A stretch of DNA of 45,403 nt, taken from positions 1-45,403 of the forward strand of contig NZ_JAOANW010000022.1 in NCBI RefSeq assembly GCF_026162365.1, read 5' to 3'. The notes below the pieces were generated by a model. The model searched no databases. It saw nothing but the letters and a program-made list of their open reading frames with translations, and had not been told where the DNA came from. Of this stretch, positions 23,028 to 31,170 are shown in pieces. The translations under genes were made by a program, and so were the position numbers. The first letter of the stretch is position 1. Each line of letters starts with the position of its first letter. The DNA comes from Nitratireductor luteus. GTDB lineage: Bacteria; Pseudomonadota; Alphaproteobacteria; Rhizobiales; Rhizobiaceae.

Positions 23028-24839
23028 ATGGCATTGATTCAAGGAAGGTTCCTGGACAATATCGGTCGCGTTTACGGCATATACACCGGTGGCTTCCTCG
23101 GGTTCATCATTCTGATGGCCATATTGGAGCAGCTTGGCGTCGGCGCCGACACGATCGGCATCCTGTTCGTCGCCTTCACGATCGCCATCTATGCGGTGAT
23201 CGGCTGGCTCTCGCGGACGATGGAGGTCGACGCCTATTATGTGGCGGGGCGACAGGTCCCGGCGGTCTATAACGGCATGGCCACCGCGGCCGACTGGATG
23301 TCGGGCGCATCCTTCGTGGCGTTGGCCGGCGGCATCTATTTCGGCGGCTATGGCTACATGGCCTTCATCATCGGCTGGACCGGCGGCTATGTGCTCGTCA
23401 ATTCACTGATGGCGCCTTATCTGCGCAAATTCGGCTGTTATACCGTGCCCGACTATATCGGCACCCGCTACGGCGGCAATCTCGCCCGATTCTGCGCGGT
23501 CGTCGTGCTCGTCGTGGCATCGTTCACCTATGTGACGGCACAGATCAACGCTACCGGAACGATCGCGGCGCGCGCGCTGCACATTCCGTTCTCGGTCGGC
23601 GTCTGGTTCGGCCTTCTCGGCATCCTCCTCTGCTCGATGCTGGGCGGCATGCGCGCGGTGACCTGGACGCAGGTGGCGCAGTATATCGTGCTGATCATCG
23701 CCTATCTGGTCCCGGTCATCTGGATGTCGAACGCCCAGGGCTTCGGCATCATTCCGCACTTCACCTATGGCGAGGCGGCAGCCAATATGAGCCAGTTCGA
23801 GGCTCAATACGGGCTTAACCCGCCGGCCGAGGCCGTCGCCGGGCTTTCGGTGCTGACAACGCCGCATACGGGGCCCGTGGGCGAGTATGCGGAGTGGAAG
23901 TTCGTTACGCTGGCGCTGGTCATGATGTGCGGCACGGCATCGCTGCCCCACATCCTCATGCGCTACTTCACCACGCCCTCCGTGCGTTCGGCACGCAGAT
24001 CCGTTGCCTGGTCGCTGCTGTTCATCTTCCTGTTGTACTTCACGGCGCCGGCTCTTGCCACGCTCACGAAGCTGCAGCTTCTGGACCCAAGCCTGCCTAC
24101 GGCAATCATCGGCAAGCCCTTTGCCGAAGTGGCTTCGCTTGCCTGGATCCAGAACTGGTCGAGCGTCGGGTTCCTGGCGATCGCCGATCAGAACGGAGAT
24201 GGCATCCTTCAGCTCAACGAGTTCTTCATGCGTCCGGACATCGTCGTTCTGGCCACGCCTGAAATCGCCGGTCTTCCCTATGTGATTTCCGGTCTCGTTG
24301 CAGCCGGCGGCATGGCCGCGGCCATGTCGACAGCGGACGGTCTACTGCTCGCCATCGCCAACGCGCTCAGTCACGATCTCTACTACAAGATGATCGATCC
24401 GAAGGCAGACACTTCGGTACGGCTCATCGTTGCCCGTGTGCTGCTGGTCGGAATCGGCGCCCTCGGTGCGTTGATCGCCTCGCTTCAGCTCACCGGTATT
24501 CTGGGTGCCGTGGCATGGGCATTCTGCTTCGCGGCCTCCGGCCTCTTCTTCCCGCTCATGTTGGGCGTCTGGTGGAAGCGGGCCAACCGTCAAGGTGCGG
24601 TAGCGGGCATGGTGATCGGCTTTATCGCCGGCACGAGCTACCTGTTCTACGTCTATGGCGGCGGAACCCCGTGGTTCGGTCTCGATCATCTGCGCTTCGG
24701 CATCGTCGGCATGGCGGCTAGCCTGGTCTCGATGGTGGCGGTCACGCTGATGACCCCTGCCCCGGACGAGGAAATCCAGCGCATGGTGGACGACACCCGC
24801 GTTCCCGTGGGACCGCCCATCCTGGCAGCCAAGCACTAG
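23028..24839 (+). CDS. Sodium:solute symporter, large subunit (VC_2705-type, acetate/monocarboxylate-permease-like)
   Basis: A 603-residue inner-membrane secondary transporter of the SSS family with about 13 helices. Family features include MEVDAYYVAGRQVPAVYNGMATAADWMSGASF-type substrate/sodium region (about 65-95), GGYVLVNSLMAPYLRKFG, TVPDYIGTRYGG and the GGMAAAMSTADGLLLAIANALSHDLY sodium-site segment (about 425-450). It is related to the acetate permease ActP, but the true solute cannot be told. An unusual feature is a complete EF-hand-like loop, residues 387-398, in a hydrophilic segment between helices. It is paired with the DUF4212 subunit upstream and ends before a GC-rich hairpin. Confidence 0.92.
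   Translation: MALIQGRFLDNIGRVYGIYTGGFLGFIILMAILEQLGVGADTIGILFVAFTIAIYAVIGWLSRTMEVDAYYVAGRQVPAVYNGMATAADWMSGASFVALAGGIYFGGYGYMAFIIGWTGGYVLVNSLMAPYLRKFGCYTVPDYIGTRYGGNLARFCAVVVLVVASFTYVTAQINATGTIAARALHIPFSVGVWFGLLGILLCSMLGGMRAVTWTQVAQYIVLIIAYLVPVIWMSNAQGFGIIPHFTYGEAAANMSQFEAQYGLNPPAEAVAGLSVLTTPHTGPVGEYAEWKFVTLALVMMCGTASLPHILMRYFTTPSVRSARRSVAWSLLFIFLLYFTAPALATLTKLQLLDPSLPTAIIGKPFAEVASLAWIQNWSSVGFLAIADQNGDGILQLNEFFMRPDIVVLATPEIAGLPYVISGLVAAGGMAAAMSTADGLLLAIANALSHDLYYKMIDPKADTSVRLIVARVLLVGIGALGALIASLQLTGILGAVAWAFCFAASGLFFPLMLGVWWKRANRQGAVAGMVIGFIAGTSYLFYVYGGGTPWFGLDHLRFGIVGMAASLVSMVAVTLMTPAPDEEIQRMVDDTRVPVGPPILAAKH
24186..24221 (+). other. EF-hand-like calcium-binding loop within the symporter
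   Basis: Encodes DQNGDGILQLNE (residues 387-398). Positions 1, 3, 5 and 12 carry D, N, D and E, position 6 is G and position 8 is L, which is the full canonical 12-residue EF-hand pattern. Whether flanking segments form the two EF helices is not clear from sequence. Confidence 0.6.
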
Positions 24840-24856
24840 ACATGCGATAGGAAGTA

Positions 24857-24889
24857 CTGGGGCGGGATCAACTCCCGCCCCAGATTTGT
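24857..24889 (+). terminator. GC-rich hairpin after the symporter, probable terminator
   Basis: Perfect 11-base stem CTGGGGCGGGA (24857-24867) and TCCCGCCCCAG (24873-24883) with a 5-base loop, followed by ATTTGT. The T-run is poor, so termination may be partial; it lies between the symporter stop and the next gene. Confidence 0.6.
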
Positions 24890-24910
24890 CTCGAACAGGA
24901 ATATGCGCGA

Positions 24911-25267
24911 ATGCAGGGCTCCCTGGCCGTCTTTCCCATCTGGGTCATCATCATCGATTATGTTCTCGGCGTCATCATGTGGACGCTCATCGGACGAACT
25001 GCCATGAGCATCTTCCTGCCCGAGGATTCGAACTTCTTCTTCATGCGCTTCTTCGTACGTGTGACCAACCCGATCCTGCGGCTGTTCCGCCCGATCACGC
25101 CGAGCTTCCTGTTGGATATGCTGGTCCCGGTCTATGTCGCCTGGTTCTTTTTCATGATCCGATTCTACCTGATGCCGTGGCTTCTGGGCTATTCGGTCAT
25201 GGGCATGCTGTCGTTCCCGCTGGAAAGCGAGATCGCCGCGATGATCTATCAGACGTTCGGCAGATAA
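24911..25267 (+). CDS. YggT-like small membrane protein
   Basis: A 118-residue hydrophobic protein with about three membrane-associated segments: 8-28 (PIWVIIIDYVLGVIMWTLIG), an amphipathic middle (FFMRFFVRVTNPILRLFRPIT), and 67-92 (LLDMLVPVYVAWFFFMIRFYL). The pattern of a helix, then F...R.TNP.L...R...P, then a second helix block resembles half of a YggT (PF02325) protein, a family of poorly known integral membrane proteins. It follows the symporter by 71 bases with a hairpin in between, so it may be expressed separately. Family assignment is by eye and moderate. Confidence 0.65.
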   Translation: MQGSLAVFPIWVIIIDYVLGVIMWTLIGRTAMSIFLPEDSNFFFMRFFVRVTNPILRLFRPITPSFLLDMLVPVYVAWFFFMIRFYLMPWLLGYSVMGMLSFPLESEIAAMIYQTFGR

Positions 25268-25388
25268 CCGGGGCCACAGTATCTTGCGGTCAGGTGGAAT
25301 CGCCTGCATCCGCATGAATGCTGAAAAATAAGCTGGAGCTGCGTGCGTCCGAATGGACGCGCAAAGAAAGGTCGAGGTCCAGACCTAC

Positions 25389-26180
25389 CTAGGAGTCTAG
25401 TGCCGCAAGCAGGGCGACGGCGCCCTTCATATCACGCTCGCGGGCAGCGCGGCGCGCAGCGGCTTCCGCATCCTCGCCCCATTGCGAGATGTTCCAGTCT
25501 TCGTCCACATGGGCGGCCGCCCATGCCTCGTCCGCGCCGATGGCGCCGGCCTCGACGGCGAGCGCCAGCAGCGCCGACCCAGTCAGCGTCGTCATCACAT
25601 GCAACGAGGCCAGCCGGAACGGCTCCCAGCGCGGCTTGAGATAAACGCCCAAGGCGGCGATCACCTGGCGGGGCTGCTCCACATGCATGACGCCTTCGGC
25701 AAGCACGAAGCGTGCGCCAAGCTGGCCTTGTGCCCAGTCGAGCACCGGATCCCAAGCCTCCGCCTCCAAGTGGACGAGCCGCTCCGGTCCTTCCGCGCGG
25801 TAGCAAAGGAGGTCGTTCGAGGCGAATCGCAGTATGTCTTCTGCTACCGCCTGCGCATCGTTTGCCACGCCATCGATAGCGGTGTTGACTAACCGCGTGA
25901 CGGGCATGGTCATCGGGTCGATCTCGCTGCTCTGGGCGTCATACTCATCTGCGACCAGTTTGGCGGCGCTGGCCGTGGGCAGCGCTAGATGATTGCCCGC
26001 CGGCGTGCGCACGGCGCGTCCGTCCAAGAGAACCTTCCAAACTCCTGCCTCGCCGGCGACATCGACGCTCTTGTAGAAGCGCTTCAGCAGTGGCGTCTTC
26101 ATCTGTTTCTGTGCCCGCTTCACCGGATCGGGGTCGGAGAGCTGCTTGCCGGCTTCGAGATCGTTCAGAATATCGCGCAT
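25389..26180 (-). CDS. ATP12-family F1-ATPase assembly chaperone
   Basis: Homologue of mitochondrial Atp12, which binds the F1 alpha subunit before hexamer assembly; found mainly in alphaproteobacteria and mitochondria. The 263-residue protein has the family N-terminus (KRFYKSVDVA, LDGRAVRTPAGN, LALPTASAAKLVADEYDAQ), the central MPVTRLVNTAIDGV and DLLCYRAEGPERLV, and the C-terminal LASLHVMTTLTGSALLALAV and AWAAAHVDEDWNISQWGED. The ATG at 26180 opens with MRDILNDLEAGKQLSDPDPVKRAQ, a usual start. It follows the RluC-type gene by 53 bases. The atp operon is not in the window. Confidence 0.93.
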   Translation of the reverse strand: MRDILNDLEAGKQLSDPDPVKRAQKQMKTPLLKRFYKSVDVAGEAGVWKVLLDGRAVRTPAGNHLALPTASAAKLVADEYDAQSSEIDPMTMPVTRLVNTAIDGVANDAQAVAEDILRFASNDLLCYRAEGPERLVHLEAEAWDPVLDWAQGQLGARFVLAEGVMHVEQPRQVIAALGVYLKPRWEPFRLASLHVMTTLTGSALLALAVEAGAIGADEAWAAAHVDEDWNISQWGEDAEAAARRAARERDMKGAVALLAALDS

Positions 26181-26233
26181 GGGTCCGATATAGGTTTCCT
26201 GGCGCCGGATGCCACAGAAAGGCCCGGGCTTTT

Positions 26234-27220
26234 CTACAGGTCGGCTTCACCGAGGGCTTCATCGAAGCCCAGAAGGTTCCAGCTCTGCTGCATGTGCGGC
26301 GGCATGGGCGCGGTCACGTCCACCTTGCCTCCGTCTGGATGCGGGATGATGATGCGGCGGGCATGAAGGTGCAGGCGGTTCTGCATGCCGCCGGGCAGTT
26401 CCCAGTTCTGGTCGGCCTCGAAATATTTCGGGTCGCCGATGATGGGGCATTTGATATGCGCGGCATGCACGCGGAGTTGGTGGGTGCGGCCGGTAAAGGG
26501 CTCCATGTGCAGCCAGGAAAGCTGCATGCCCGCCTGCTCGACCACCCGATAGTGTGAAATCGCGTGGTCAGCGTCGGGCTCGCCATGCTTGGCGACCCGC
26601 ACGCGGTCGCCGTCCGGCGTCGGTTCCCTCACCAGCCAGGTGGAGATCCGATCCTCGGCCTTCTTCGGCACGCCTTTTACCAGTGCCCAATAGATCTTCT
26701 TGGTTTCGCGGGCGCGAAAGGATTCGGCCAGGCGCATCGCGGCCAGCCGCGTGCGGGCCACGACCAGAACGCCGGACGTGTCCCGGTCGAGCCGGTGCAC
26801 CAGGCGCGGCTTCTCACCCTTCTTGTTGCGCCAGGCCTCCAGCATGCCGTCGACATGGCGGCTTACGCCGGACCCGCCCTGCACGGCCAGCCCGGCCGGC
26901 TTGTTGAAGACGAAAACCTTCGGGTCCTCATGAATGAGCATCTGCGACAGGACTTCCGCGTCGCCCTGGTCGCGCATGGTGCGCATGGTGGTCGGTCCGC
27001 CGCCCTTGCGATCGACGTCAATCGGCGGAACGCGGATCGTCTGGCCGGGCTGGACGCGCGTGTCCGCCTTGGCGCGGCCACCGTCCACGCGCACCTGTCC
27101 CGTGCGCAGGAGCTTCTGCAACTGGCCGAAGCCCAGACCCGGATAATGTGTCTTGAACCACCGGTCGAGGCGCATGCCCGCCTCGCCGCCGTCCACTTCG
27201 ATCTGTTCTACGCCTGCCAT
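26234..27220 (-). CDS. rluC: RluC/RluD-family large-subunit rRNA pseudouridine synthase
   Basis: Isomerises specific uridines to pseudouridine, most likely in 23S rRNA. The 328-residue protein has an N-terminal S4 RNA-binding domain (about 15-65, MRLDRWFKTHYPGLGFGQLQKLL, GQVRVDGGRA) and a RluA-type catalytic domain with FVFNKPAGLAVQGG and the catalytic aspartate D145 in HRLDRDTSGVL. Which uridines it modifies cannot be told; rluC is the best guess from length and S4 domain. It follows crcB by 33 bases and precedes the ATP12 gene, suggesting a small operon. Confidence 0.9.
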   Translation of the reverse strand: MAGVEQIEVDGGEAGMRLDRWFKTHYPGLGFGQLQKLLRTGQVRVDGGRAKADTRVQPGQTIRVPPIDVDRKGGGPTTMRTMRDQGDAEVLSQMLIHEDPKVFVFNKPAGLAVQGGSGVSRHVDGMLEAWRNKKGEKPRLVHRLDRDTSGVLVVARTRLAAMRLAESFRARETKKIYWALVKGVPKKAEDRISTWLVREPTPDGDRVRVAKHGEPDADHAISHYRVVEQAGMQLSWLHMEPFTGRTHQLRVHAAHIKCPIIGDPKYFEADQNWELPGGMQNRLHLHARRIIIPHPDGGKVDVTAPMPPHMQQSWNLLGFDEALGEADL

Positions 27221-27253
27221 GTCACCTGACTTTCAGTTGAGGCGCAGATAGCA

Positions 27254-27631
27254 TCACCAGACGCTTCTTGCGAGCCACAATCCTGCAAAGAGTGCGAAGA
27301 TCGCGCAAAACACGCTACCAAGTACGTAGCCAAGCACAGGGAAAGCCGCACCGCGCTCCCACAGCACCGCCACATCGAGCGAAAAGGCGGAGAATGTGGT
27401 GAACCCGCCGAGCACGCCCGTCGCTACGAAAAGCCTGACCTCAGCCGGCGCGCCCGTGCGACGCACCAGATATTCGATGAACAGCCCCATGGCAAACGAG
27501 CCGATCACATTCACCGCCAATGTGCCCCAGGGAAAGCTCAGGCCTAACACACGGCCGACCCACTGGACGCCCAGATGGCGCATGCCCGCGCCCAGCGCGC
27601 CGCCGATACAGACGAGAAATAGATGATACAT
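27254..27631 (-). CDS. crcB: Fluoride channel CrcB/Fluc
   Basis: Dual-topology fluoride channel that keeps cytoplasmic fluoride low. 125 residues with four hydrophobic helices and the family signatures GGALGAGMRH, WGTLAVNVIGSFAMG and GVLGGFTTFSAFSLD, the last holding the TTFS selectivity motif. It is a single-gene (homodimeric) type; no partner crcB is nearby. I saw no fluoride riboswitch in the 93 bases upstream. It leads crcB-rluC-ATP12 on the minus strand. Confidence 0.95.
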   Translation of the reverse strand: MYHLFLVCIGGALGAGMRHLGVQWVGRVLGLSFPWGTLAVNVIGSFAMGLFIEYLVRRTGAPAEVRLFVATGVLGGFTTFSAFSLDVAVLWERGAAFPVLGYVLGSVFCAIFALFAGLWLARSVW

Positions 27632-27670
27632 GCTGTTCCCACACCCGGTGCTTGCCGGTTATTTCCTACA

Positions 27671-27714
27671 GCATCGGCCCCAAAATCGGAATCGTTTTTC
27701 GGAAAGCACGATGC
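27671..27714. repeat. Candidate dispersed palindromic repeat (rhizobial intergenic element)
   Basis: A 44-base unit beginning GCATCG and ending CGATGC, with an AT/CG-alternating core (AAAATCGGAATCG, TTTTTCGGAAAGCA). It resembles short intergenic palindromic elements that I recall being common in Rhizobiales genomes. It occupies the gap between rarA and crcB. Only one copy was noticed in this window. Confidence 0.5.
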
Positions 27715-27724
27715 AAAGAGCGAG

Positions 27725-29044
27725 CTATTCGTCCCCGCTCCGCTCCCGCCTCAGCTTTGCCCAGTAATCCAGCCGCTTGCGGATCTCGCGCTCGAAGCCG
27801 CGCTCCGGCGGGTCGTAGAATTTCTGGCGGTCCATGGCCTCGGGAAAATAATTCTGGCCGGAAAAGGCGTCGGGCATGTCGTGGTCGTATTGATAGCCGC
27901 TGCCATAGCCGGTCTGCTTCATCAGCTTGGTCGGCGCGTTGAGAATGTGCTTGGGCGGCAGCAGTGAGCCGTTCTCCTTGGCCGCGGCCATCGCCTGCTT
28001 GAAGGCCGTATAGGCAGCGTTCGATTTCGGCGCGGTCGCCAGATAGATGCAGGCCTGCGCCAAGGCGAGTTCGCCCTCCGGCGAGCCCAGATAGTCATAG
28101 GCGTCTTTGGCGGCGTTGGTGACGGCGAGCGCCTGGGGATCGGCCAAGCCGATATCCTCGACCGCCATGCGGACCAGCCGCCGGCCGATATAAAGCGGGT
28201 CCTCGCCCGCGTCGAACATGCGGCACAGATAATAGAGCGCCGCGTCGGGATCGGAACCACGCACCGATTTGTGCAGCGCCGAGATCAGATTGTAGTGCCC
28301 GTCCTGCCCCTTGTCGTAGACCGGCGCGCGGCGCTGCACGATCTTCTGCAGGGCTTCGGCATCGAAGACCTCGCCATCGCCCGCCGCGCGCCACACTTCC
28401 TCGGCCAGCGTCAGCAGCGCCCGGCCATCGCCGTCGGCCATGCGCAGCAGGACCGCCCTCGCCTCGCCATCGAGCGGCAGCGACCGGTCTTCCATGGTTT
28501 CAGCGCGCTCCAGAAGCCGGGCGAGGCTTTCGCTCTCCAACGGGTGGAAAACGAGCACGCGCGCGCGGGACAGAAGCGCGGCATTCAGTTCGAAAGACGG
28601 GTTTTCCGTCGTGGCGCCGACCAGCACGACGGTGCCATCCTCCATGACCGGCAGGAAAGAGTCCTGCTGGGCACGGTTGAAACGGTGGATCTCGTCTACG
28701 AAAAGCAGTGTCTGCCGGCCTTGCTGGCGCCGCAGGCGCGCGCTCTCGAACACCTTCTTGAGATCGGCGACGCCTGAAAAGATGGCCGATATCTGCTCGA
28801 ATGCCAGCTCCGTTTCGCCGGCCAGCAGCCGTGCGACGGTCGTCTTCCCGGTGCCGGGCGGTCCCCAGAAAACAAGCGAGCCCAACGAGCCCGAGCGGAT
28901 CATGCGCGCCAGCACGCCCTCCGGACCGGTCAGATGTTCCTGGCCAACCACCTCGCCGAGGCGCGTCGGCCGCAATCGATCGGGAAGCGGACCGGCTGGC
29001 TGCTGGCCCGGTGCAGCATTCCTTGTGAAGAGATCGTCCGCCAC
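27725..29044 (-). CDS. rarA: Replication-associated recombination protein RarA (MgsA), AAA+ ATPase
   Basis: Clamp-loader-like AAA+ ATPase acting at stalled replication forks. From the GTG at 29044 the protein is 439 residues, beginning MADDLFTRNA as in the family. Walker A GPPGTGKT (61-68), Walker B LLFVDEIHRFN, sensor-1 GATTENPSFELNAALLSR, then the lid and C-terminal MgsA tetramerisation region (PVYDKGQDGHYNLISALHKSVRGSDPDAALYYL-type, ALAQACIYLATAPKSN). An ATG in frame at 29104 would overlap the protease gene by 58 bases and adds nonconserved residues, so GTG is preferred. It lies 2 bases after the Do-protease stop, hence co-transcribed. Confidence 0.94.
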   Translation of the reverse strand: MADDLFTRNAAPGQQPAGPLPDRLRPTRLGEVVGQEHLTGPEGVLARMIRSGSLGSLVFWGPPGTGKTTVARLLAGETELAFEQISAIFSGVADLKKVFESARLRRQQGRQTLLFVDEIHRFNRAQQDSFLPVMEDGTVVLVGATTENPSFELNAALLSRARVLVFHPLESESLARLLERAETMEDRSLPLDGEARAVLLRMADGDGRALLTLAEEVWRAAGDGEVFDAEALQKIVQRRAPVYDKGQDGHYNLISALHKSVRGSDPDAALYYLCRMFDAGEDPLYIGRRLVRMAVEDIGLADPQALAVTNAAKDAYDYLGSPEGELALAQACIYLATAPKSNAAYTAFKQAMAAAKENGSLLPPKHILNAPTKLMKQTGYGSGYQYDHDMPDAFSGQNYFPEAMDRQKFYDPPERGFEREIRKRLDYWAKLRRERSGDE

Positions 29045-29046
29045 AG

Positions 29047-30525
29047 CTAATATCTCAGCATCTGGCGCAGAAGCCGGCCGTCGCGCTCCAGCGAGAAGCG
29101 CCACCAGCGCGTGTTGCTTTCGGCCAGCCTGCGGGCTTCCTCGGCGTTCTTCGGCTCCTCGCCATTGATCTCACGCAGGATGTCGCCCTTACGCAGGCCG
29201 AGTTTCGCGGCGGGCGAGTTGCGGGCGACATCGACGATGACCACGCCCTTGAGGTTGACCGGCAGACGCAGACGCTGGGCAAGGCTTGGCGACAACAGAG
29301 CAACCGACGAACCGGCGAAGGGCCCCTCACCGCCTATTTCGACCGGCCTCCCGACATCCTGAGGCGGTCGCTCAATGGCAAGCGACAGTGTCTCCTTGCG
29401 GCCTCCTCGCAACGTTTCGATTTCCGCATTTTCGCCGATACCAAGGGTCGCGAGTCGGTATTCGAGGGCATCGGGTGTATCGACCGGCGTTCCGTTGACG
29501 GCCACAATCACATCACCGCTTTTCAGACCCGCCTGCATGGCCGGGCTACCTTCGGCGACATTGGTCACCAGCGCACCGGCCGGCCGCTCCATTCCCAGCG
29601 CCTCGGCGATACGCGGGGTGACCGGCTCGTAGCTGGCGCCCACATAGGGCCGCTCGAAATAGTCCGCCCCGTTCCGGGCCGCCTTGACGACGGCGCGCAC
29701 GATATTGGCCGGAATGGCAAAGCCTATGCCGTTGGAGCCGCCAGAACGGCTGAAAATCGCCGTGTTGATACCGACCACCTCGCCCTTCATGTCGATCAGC
29801 GCGCCACCGGAATTGCCGGGATTGATGGCGGCATCGGTCTGGATGAAGAAGCCGAAGTCGGTGATGCCGCGTGGCGTGCGCGCGAGCGCAGAAACGATGC
29901 CACTGGTCGTCGTCTGGCCGACGCCAAAGGGGTTGCCGATGGCCAAAACAAGATCGCCGACTTCAAGTGCCTCGGAATCGCCCAGCCTGACGGAAGGAAA
30001 CGCACCGCCATTTTCTATCTTGAGGACGGCGAGATCCAGGCCCTCGTCCTTGAGAAGAATTTCACTCGCGAATTCGCGGCCGTCCGCCATGGCGATCTTC
30101 ACCTCGTCCGCCTGACGGATGACGTGATAGTTCGTCACCACGATGCCCGACGGATCGACCAGCACCCCGGAACCGAGAGAAGACTGAACGCGCGGCGGCA
30201 TCTGCGGCAGGTCGAAGAAGCGCTCGAAGAAGGGATCCCCCATGAAGGGCGAACGCACCTCGACGCGCGAAGACGCGTACACGTTGACGACCGCAGGCGC
30301 GGTTTCGCGGACGAGCGGCGCGAAGGAAAGCTGCACCTCGGATTGCGAGAACGGAACGCGCTTCGGAGCGGTCTCCGCCGATGGTTCGCTATCCTGGCTG
30401 CCGCGAAGCAGTTTCGAGATAAAACCCTGCGGCTCCACCTCCTGCGAGCCGGCCGTTTCGAGGGGCAGCGCAGCAGCGGCGGCAAGGGCGATCACCGCCC
30501 CTACCCATTTCAACGATGTTCGCAT
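29047..30525 (-). CDS. Do-family periplasmic serine protease (DegP/DegQ-like)
   Basis: Exported trypsin-like protease and chaperone that handles misfolded envelope proteins. The 492-residue precursor starts with a signal peptide (MRTSLKW, hydrophobic 8-20, likely cut near AGSQ), a trypsin-like domain with triad H134 (TNYHV), D164 (EGLDLAVLK) and S239 (PGNSGGAL), and two PDZ domains (about 295-380, GALVTNVAEGSPAMQAGLKSGD; about 405-485, GVVIVDVARNSPAAKLGLRKGD). The ATG at 30525 starts the signal peptide; the frame extends to 30660 but passes through the ribosomal-operon terminator. It overlaps no gene and is followed immediately by rarA. Confidence 0.94.
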   Translation of the reverse strand: MRTSLKWVGAVIALAAAAALPLETAGSQEVEPQGFISKLLRGSQDSEPSAETAPKRVPFSQSEVQLSFAPLVRETAPAVVNVYASSRVEVRSPFMGDPFFERFFDLPQMPPRVQSSLGSGVLVDPSGIVVTNYHVIRQADEVKIAMADGREFASEILLKDEGLDLAVLKIENGGAFPSVRLGDSEALEVGDLVLAIGNPFGVGQTTTSGIVSALARTPRGITDFGFFIQTDAAINPGNSGGALIDMKGEVVGINTAIFSRSGGSNGIGFAIPANIVRAVVKAARNGADYFERPYVGASYEPVTPRIAEALGMERPAGALVTNVAEGSPAMQAGLKSGDVIVAVNGTPVDTPDALEYRLATLGIGENAEIETLRGGRKETLSLAIERPPQDVGRPVEIGGEGPFAGSSVALLSPSLAQRLRLPVNLKGVVIVDVARNSPAAKLGLRKGDILREINGEEPKNAEEARRLAESNTRWWRFSLERDGRLLRQMLRY

Positions 30526-30623
30526 CAATCGTCTCTCGTCATTCCGAATCCGCACGTCATGTTCCAAAAGAATGTGCGCATTGAAAGACCGCAAATCCAG
30601 CCGTTTTGGGGACAGCACAGGGA

Positions 30624-30653
30624 CAAAAAGAAAAAGGGGCCGCTGGGGCCCCT
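30624..30653 (-). terminator. Intrinsic terminator of the S10-spc-alpha cluster, after rplQ
   Basis: On the minus strand AGGGGCC and GGCCCCT (plus 30647-30653 with 30635-30641) pair around a 5-base loop and run into TTTTTCTTTTTG. It lies about 29 bases after the rplQ stop and ends the long ribosomal transcription unit. Confidence 0.9.
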
Positions 30654-30681
30654 CTATCAATCGGTCTCGCTGACGGCGATC

Positions 30682-31113
30682 TTATGCCGCTTCGGTCTCT
30701 TCGTTGGCCGTCTCGGCCTCGACCCGCGCGCGATCGACGGCGCCCTTGGCTGCAACATCGCGTTCGACGAACTCGATGACGGCCATCGGCGCATTGTCGC
30801 CATGGCGGAAGCCGGCCTTCATGATGCGCAGATAGCCGCCATTGCGCGAAGCATAACGCGGAGCAACGGTGTCAAACAGACGGCGCACAAGGTTCTCGTC
30901 GCGAATTGCGGCGATGGCTTGGCGGCGGGCATGCAGGTCGCCCCGCTTGCCGAGCGTCACCAGCTTCTCGACGATGGGGCGGATCTCCTTCGCCTTCGGC
31001 AATGTGGTGACGATCTGCTCATGCTCGATAAGCGAAGCCGCCATGTTGGCGAACATCGCCTTGCGGTGGCTGGCGGTACGGTTCAGCTTGCGGCCGGATT
31101 TTCCGTGGCGCAT
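30682..31113 (-). CDS. rplQ: 50S ribosomal protein L17
   Basis: Large-subunit protein at the exit-tunnel side. 143 residues: the N-terminal [20 protein letters not shown] signature, [24 protein letters not shown] and [27 protein letters not shown] are all present, with a short acidic C-terminal tail ([10 protein letters not shown]) after the conserved core. It is the last gene of the alpha part of the cluster, 57 bases after rpoA, with the transcription terminator close behind. That gap contains a CGGGCGCGCCCG palindrome. Confidence 0.98.
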   Translation of the reverse strand: MRHGKSGRKLNRTASHRKAMFANMAASLIEHEQIVTTLPKAKEIRPIVEKLVTLGKRGDLHARRQAIAAIRDENLVRRLFDTVAPRYASRNGGYLRIMKAGFRHGDNAPMAVIEFVERDVAAKGAVDRARVEAETANEETEAA

Positions 31114-31170
31114 GGCTATTCTCCTTCAATACCCTTCGTGGCCCTGTCGGGCGCGCCCGGGCTCTTGCTC

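Noticed and set aside
25343-25362. Hairpin GTGCGTCC/GGACGCGC between the YggT-like gene and the ATP12 gene as a bidirectional terminator
   Set aside because: The stem is acceptable, but neither strand has a T-run directly after it, so it is not called.
26181-26233. Missing HAD-hydrolase gene between the RluC-type and ATP12 genes
   Set aside because: I recall such a gene at this spot in some rhizobia, but its absence here cannot be judged from memory, and 53 bases leave no remnant to examine.
27632-27724. Fluoride riboswitch upstream of crcB
   Set aside because: No match to the conserved fluoride-aptamer core was visible in the 93 bases before the gene.
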